Shown: in pieces, positions 23,188-25,494 of the stretch
Numbering within the stretch: position 1 is the stretch's first letter
Layout: each line of letters begins with the position of its first letter
IMG/VR virus record: IMGVR_UViG_3300031951_008164
Span: 1-25,494 of that record
Reading direction: 5' to 3' (one strand)
Source of the DNA: a virus
DNA: 25,494 nt
Made by a program: the position numbers and the translations under genes
Notes under the pieces: model-generated
Told to the model about the DNA's origin: nothing
What the model saw: the letters and a program-made list of their open reading frames with translations, nothing else
The model's database searches: none

Positions 23188-23191
23188 AGAA

Positions 23192-23210
23192 AAACCCCGA
23201 TTGGGTGTTT
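23192..23210 (+). terminator. Weak hairpin after the DUF1360-like gene
   Basis: AAACCCC (23192-23198) can pair with GGG-T-GTTT (23203-23210) around the loop GATT, with one bulged T. It lies four bases after the stop at 23187. No T run follows. Confidence 0.35.
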
Positions 23211-23243
23211 GGTTGAATAAATTAGTTTAAGTTAAAGCAAAAC

Positions 23244-23275
23244 AACGGGGGCCAACGGGTTCCCGTTTATTTTTC
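23244..23275 (+). terminator. Probable intrinsic terminator
   Basis: AACGGG (23244-23249, and again at 23254-23259) can pair with CCCGTT (23262-23267). A T-rich TTTATTTTT stretch follows. It separates the late virion block from the small genes downstream. Confidence 0.5.
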
Positions 23276-23316
23276 CCAAGATCAACAAACAATTGTTGAA
23301 AATAATTCAATGAAAA

Positions 23317-23347
23317 TTTGTTGGAACCGATTTTTTGTGTAATTTAG
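23317..23347 (+). promoter_or_regulatory. Promoter-like site, TTTG-N19-TAATTTAG
   Basis: TTTG (23317-23320), 19 bases, then TAATTTAG (23340-23347) is near the Bacteroidota consensus. The site at 23987-24017 has the same spacing and a near-identical box. It follows a terminator and precedes the gene at 23373 with an AACAACAAC leader. Confidence 0.6.
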
Positions 23348-23372
23348 CCACATGAATCAAAACAACAACAAC

Positions 23373-23540
23373 ATGGAAACAACAATGACGGGACCGCAAA
23401 AGGTCATTTTCAAATTCACGGTAAAATTTCACATCGAACACGGAATGACCGAGGAACAAGCGATCCAAAAAGGATTGGACAAGGTCGCAGACATGAAAAA
23501 AATGTCACACCGTTTTCGCCACGAACGTTTTCAATCTTAA
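23373..23540 (+). CDS. Small unknown protein, 55 aa
   Basis: ATG 23373 is chosen because ATG 23352 is only four bases from the promoter box and the codons between encode a poly-Asn run that looks like leader. The product (METTMTGPQKVIFKFTVKFH, then GMTEEQAIQKGLDKVADMKK) is one strand and a helix with a basic His/Arg end. No family is recognised. A strong hairpin follows, so it is expressed as a single-gene unit. Confidence 0.6.
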   Translation: METTMTGPQKVIFKFTVKFHIEHGMTEEQAIQKGLDKVADMKKMSHRFRHERFQS

Positions 23541-23550
23541 AAAATAATAA

Positions 23551-23572
23551 GGGCGGGGATCACACCCCGCCC
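23551..23572 (+). terminator. GC-rich hairpin
   Basis: GGGCGGGG (23551-23558) pairs perfectly with CCCCGCCC (23565-23572) around a six-base loop, ten bases after the preceding stop. There is no T run, so it is a terminator or mRNA-end structure. Confidence 0.65.
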
Positions 23573-23587
23573 ACAATACACAACAAC

Positions 23588-23758
23588 ATGAAAGTCACAT
23601 TTTTTTTCATTCAAAACATCAATGGAAAATTTGAAAAATCCATTGAAACCGCAACCATTCAAGACAAATTTCGCGGCGGAATTTTGGTTGTGAGTGACCG
23701 TTTTCCAAATGGGAAATGTATCGCGTCCGAAAACATCATTGAAACCATTGAATCATGA
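23588..23758 (+). CDS. Small unknown protein, 56 aa
   Basis: ATG 23588 follows a CAACAAC leader. The product begins MKVTFFFIQNINGKFEKSIE, continues through FRGGILVVSDRFPNGKC and ends IIETIES. It is a small beta-rich domain with no Cys pair or membrane segment. Its stop overlaps the next start (ATGA), so the two are translated together. The function is unknown. Confidence 0.65.
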   Translation: MKVTFFFIQNINGKFEKSIETATIQDKFRGGILVVSDRFPNGKCIASENIIETIES

Positions 23759-24012
23759 AGATCGCAGAAAAACACAACGTCACATTCGAAACGAATGGAC
23801 AAAGGTCAACAATCACGGCAAACAATCGCGCCATGGCGATCGAAGCGTTTGAAACATTTGTTCGCGCCATGAATTTGATCGCGTTCGATCCCGATCCGTC
23901 GGGGTATCGTTACGCCCACAACGACGATTTGACAATCCGTTGTTGGATTGATCCACAATCGATTGTTGAAGATTCGACCAACAAAATTTGTTTGAATCAA
24001 AAATCCGCATAA
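23755..24012 (+). CDS. Unknown protein, 85 aa
   Basis: ATG 23755 overlaps the preceding stop. Strands (HNVTFETNGQRSTITANN) are followed by a helix (AMAIEAFETFVRAMNLI) and a further short beta part ending near CLNQKSA. It looks like a small alpha/beta protein; no motif is named. The promoter-like site at 23987-24017 overlaps its 3' end. Confidence 0.6.
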   Translation: MKIAEKHNVTFETNGQRSTITANNRAMAIEAFETFVRAMNLIAFDPDPSGYRYAHNDDLTIRCWIDPQSIVEDSTNKICLNQKSA

Positions 24013-24017
24013 ATTAG
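23987..24017 (+). promoter_or_regulatory. Promoter-like site, TTTG-N19-TAAATTAG
   Basis: TTTG (23987-23990), 19 bases, then TAAATTAG (24010-24017). It has the same architecture as the site at 23317-23347. It is followed by an A/C-rich leader and ATG 24039. Confidence 0.55.
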
Positions 24018-24038
24018 CAAAACCAAAACAACAACAAA

Positions 24039-24335
24039 ATGAAAGTAGAAACCACCCGTTTCAACGGGGTCCACGTTATCGAATTGGATTCGGTACGTTC
24101 CGCCAAATACGACGACAATGTCGAACGTCACGGCGATCATTCACACACATGTTTCATTTGCGGGAAACCGACGGGATCCCGATCGTTTGTCCATTACACA
24201 ACCGACGGATTTTTGATCCCCGCAGACATGGACGCGGACGATTTGGAATTTTTCGACATGGAATCCCAAGGTTGTTTTCCGATCGGTTCGGATTGTGCGA
24301 AAAAAATCGATTCAAAATTCATTGTCACATATTAA
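24039..24335 (+). CDS. Zinc-finger-like protein, 98 aa
   Basis: Four cysteines in two pairs suggest one zinc site: Cys38-x2-Cys41 (HTCFICGKPT) and Cys79-x6-Cys86 (GCFPIGSDCAKK). An acidic stretch (IPADMDADDLEFFDMES) lies between. The N-terminal 36 residues are strand-rich with several His. Such small phage proteins may bind nucleic acid or host regulators; nothing more specific can be read. The gene has its own promoter-like site and is followed after 12 bases by another small gene. Confidence 0.6.
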   Translation: MKVETTRFNGVHVIELDSVRSAKYDDNVERHGDHSHTCFICGKPTGSRSFVHYTTDGFLIPADMDADDLEFFDMESQGCFPIGSDCAKKIDSKFIVTY

Positions 24336-24347
24336 ATCAAAATAAAA

Positions 24348-24650
24348 ATGTCAAACAACAACAACCCCCAGGCAACACCACAATTTGAAATGGTGGCCCG
24401 TTATGCAACCCCAAACCAACCCAATGAAGCGATCCAAATCGTTCGGTTTCATTTATTGCAAATGAACGCCCGTCGATTTGCAACGATCGAGGAATCGGGA
24501 TTTGAGTTTTGGACCAAGGACAACCGCGTGTTTGTGATCCAACGCGACGGTGATTTTTTCCGATTGTTCACATCGATCGATTTCGATACATTGGACACGG
24601 CGTTGGACGCCATTGACAAATTTTTCCGAATCCCAAAAGTTGATTTTTGA
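24348..24650 (+). CDS. Unknown protein, 100 aa
   Basis: After an Asn/Gln-rich start, the protein has a strand-helix-strand layout (MVARYATPNQPNEAIQIVRF, then RFATIEESGFEFWTKDNRVF, FRLFTSIDFDTLDTALDAID). It is a single small alpha/beta domain with no named motif. The stop lies two bases before the methyltransferase-like start. Confidence 0.6.
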   Translation: MSNNNNPQATPQFEMVARYATPNQPNEAIQIVRFHLLQMNARRFATIEESGFEFWTKDNRVFVIQRDGDFFRLFTSIDFDTLDTALDAIDKFFRIPKVDF

Positions 24651-24652
24651 TC

Positions 24653-25345
24653 ATGCAAATTTCCGAAATCAAAATTTTGGTGGCGTGTGAGGAATCGGAC
24701 GAAGTCCGTGGACGTTTCGAATCATTGGGATTTGACGCGTGGTCATGCGACATTCAACCAAACCGAAACCCAAACGCCAAACATTTCCAATTGGACGTGT
24801 TGGAGGTGATCACAATGGGGTGGGACGCCATGATCGCGTTCCCCCCATGTACACATTTGGCCGCGTCGGGATCGCAATGGTTCGCAGAAAAACAAAAGGA
24901 CGGACGCCAACAACAAGCGATCGAATTTTTCATGGCCATGATCAACGCCCCGATCAATCAAATCGCCGTTGAAAATCCCATTGGGATCATGTCGTCACAA
25001 TATCGCCAACCCGATCAAATCATTCAACCGTATTTTTTCGGGGATCCGTTCACGAAAACAACATGTTTGTGGCTGAAAAATTTTCCGTTGTTGTATCACA
25101 ACGACGCCCCCAATTTGTTCGACGACGTTGTCACCCATACGTCCAAGGGTGAATTCATTGAAATCGTGGACAAACGGACGGGGAAAATTAAGAAAATGCC
25201 AAAGTGGTACAACGACGCGTTCAATGGCCCCAAGGCGTTGCGATCACAAACAAGATCCAAGACATTCCCAGGAATCGCCGAGGCCATGGCCAAACAATGG
25301 TCCGAATCAATCATTCAATTCAAAAGTAAAAATGGAACAAAATAA
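24653..25345 (+). CDS. Compact DNA cytosine C5-methyltransferase-like protein, 230 aa
   Basis: ATG 24653 is used; a TTG at 24647 is in frame. Motif I-like sequence is present (ILVACEESDEVRGRFESLGF, then AWSCDIQP). It is followed by motif IV AFPPCTHLAASG with Cys66 as the expected catalytic residue and motif VI VENPIG with Glu107. These match the short phage group annotated as cytosine methylases, in which PPCTHL replaces the usual PPCQ. At 230 residues it is shorter than normal enzymes (over 300), so the target recognition region and late motifs are reduced or absent. It may protect phage DNA, work with a partner, or be a divergent base-modifying enzyme. Confidence 0.7.
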   Translation: MQISEIKILVACEESDEVRGRFESLGFDAWSCDIQPNRNPNAKHFQLDVLEVITMGWDAMIAFPPCTHLAASGSQWFAEKQKDGRQQQAIEFFMAMINAPINQIAVENPIGIMSSQYRQPDQIIQPYFFGDPFTKTTCLWLKNFPLLYHNDAPNLFDDVVTHTSKGEFIEIVDKRTGKIKKMPKWYNDAFNGPKALRSQTRSKTFPGIAEAMAKQWSESIIQFKSKNGTK

Positions 25346-25494
25346 AAAGCCAAGCGGGAACCACAATGTGATCCCCGCCCGACCCAATGTTCAACGAAAA
25401 ACGCCGAACAACAACAACGAGGTCAAAGATACAAACGAAATCACAATGTTGTCGTGGATTTTTGATCGGTTTTGTGATTTGGAAATTTCGTTCA
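25332..25494 (+). CDS. Unknown protein, 5' part (continues past window)
   Basis: ATG 25332 overlaps the methyltransferase-like gene by 14 bases and the frame stays open to the window end (54 codons). The start is Asn/Lys/Pro-rich (MEQNKKPSGNHNVIPARPNV), then ITMLSWIFDRFCDLEIS looks like the start of a folded domain. No function can be assigned from the fragment. A short inverted repeat (GCGGG 25354-25358 with CCCGC 25374-25378) lies inside it. Confidence 0.55.
   Translation, partial: MEQNKKPSGNHNVIPARPNVQRKTPNNNNEVKDTNEITMLSWIFDRFCDLEISF

Noticed and set aside
23218-23225. TAAATTAG after the DUF1360-like gene as a third promoter of that type
   Set aside because: There is no TTTG 19 bases upstream, and it lies between two hairpins with no gene start close by.
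25354-25378. GCGGG/CCCGC inverted repeat as a terminator after the methyltransferase-like gene
   Set aside because: The stem is five pairs with a 15-base loop and no T run, and it lies inside an overlapping open frame that looks coding.
25424-25431. TATCTTTG on the - strand as a leftward promoter
   Set aside because: There is no upstream element at the right distance, and it lies inside a probable + strand gene.
1-25494. Many long reading frames on the - strand and in other + frames
   Set aside because: They overlap strong + strand genes, have odd composition and show no recognisable motif. The A-rich, CT-poor sequence reduces stops in other frames.
1-25494. Stop codon reassignment (TAG or TGA read as an amino acid)
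   Set aside because: All main genes are full length with the standard code, and TGA is used as a normal stop at many tight overlaps.
1-25494. Artificial codon recoding as the source of the CT loss
   Set aside because: Non-coding stretches also lack CT, codon boundaries are affected, and overlapping genes are intact, which ordinary codon optimisation would not produce. It cannot be fully excluded from sequence alone.
1-25494. tRNA genes, CRISPR arrays, insertion sequences, integrase or attachment sites
   Set aside because: None was visible; no cloverleaf-like CCA end, spaced repeats, transposase motifs or recombinase motifs were seen.

Overview
The window is one late-gene stretch of a tailed double-stranded DNA phage or prophage, with every convincing gene on the + strand. 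The likely host is a Gram-negative member of the Bacteroidota. The promoter-like sites resemble the Bacteroidota form (TTG or TTTG, 17-19 bases, then TAnnTTTG), starts are preceded by A-rich stretches rather than Shine-Dalgarno sites, and there is a lipoprotein-type spanin, which implies an outer membrane. A long tape measure protein with no recognisable sheath gene points to a siphovirus. Genes are tightly packed, and at least nine junctions are ATGA stop/start overlaps.

Layout: (1) 1-1000, the last codons of the large terminase subunit, a tiny conserved-looking gene, and a putative tail assembly chaperone with a short follow-on reading frame. (2) 1005-10676, tape measure protein, a tail hub/baseplate-like protein with an internal membrane segment, a 1089-residue fibre/adhesin-like protein and a cysteine-rich tail protein. 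(3) 10673-17137, portal, a small cysteine-rich protein, a MuF head morphogenesis protein fused to an anthrax-lethal-factor-like metallopeptidase, a small overlapping gene, a 98-residue protein, a scaffold-like protein and the major capsid protein. (4) 17145-18814, a probable tail tube protein framed by hairpins, then two virion-associated unknowns. (5) 18811-21310, lysis: zinc amidase, holin-like membrane protein and a single-chain spanin, with another virion-like gene between. (6) 21307-23187, tail completion and tail terminator candidates, a small beta-rich protein and a DUF1360-like membrane protein. (7) 23188-25494, terminators, two matching promoters, small unknowns, a zinc-finger-like protein, a compact cytosine-methyltransferase-like protein and the start of a further gene.

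Two observations stand out. First, the MuF protein (12764-14566) ends in a zinc peptidase domain. Its HEFAH motif, YG motif and downstream glutamate have the spacing of anthrax lethal factor. A 63-codon gene overlaps its stop codon, so the pair looks like a phage-borne MuF polymorphic toxin with a possible immunity gene. Second, the + strand almost lacks the dinucleotide CT: about 30 occurrences by eye in 25.5 kb, where base composition would predict over a thousand. The complementary dinucleotide AG is common. The depletion crosses codon boundaries and extends into non-coding DNA, so it is not ordinary codon bias.

All functional names come from reading motifs and gene context; no database search was possible. 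No tRNA, rRNA, CRISPR array, insertion sequence or integrase was seen.
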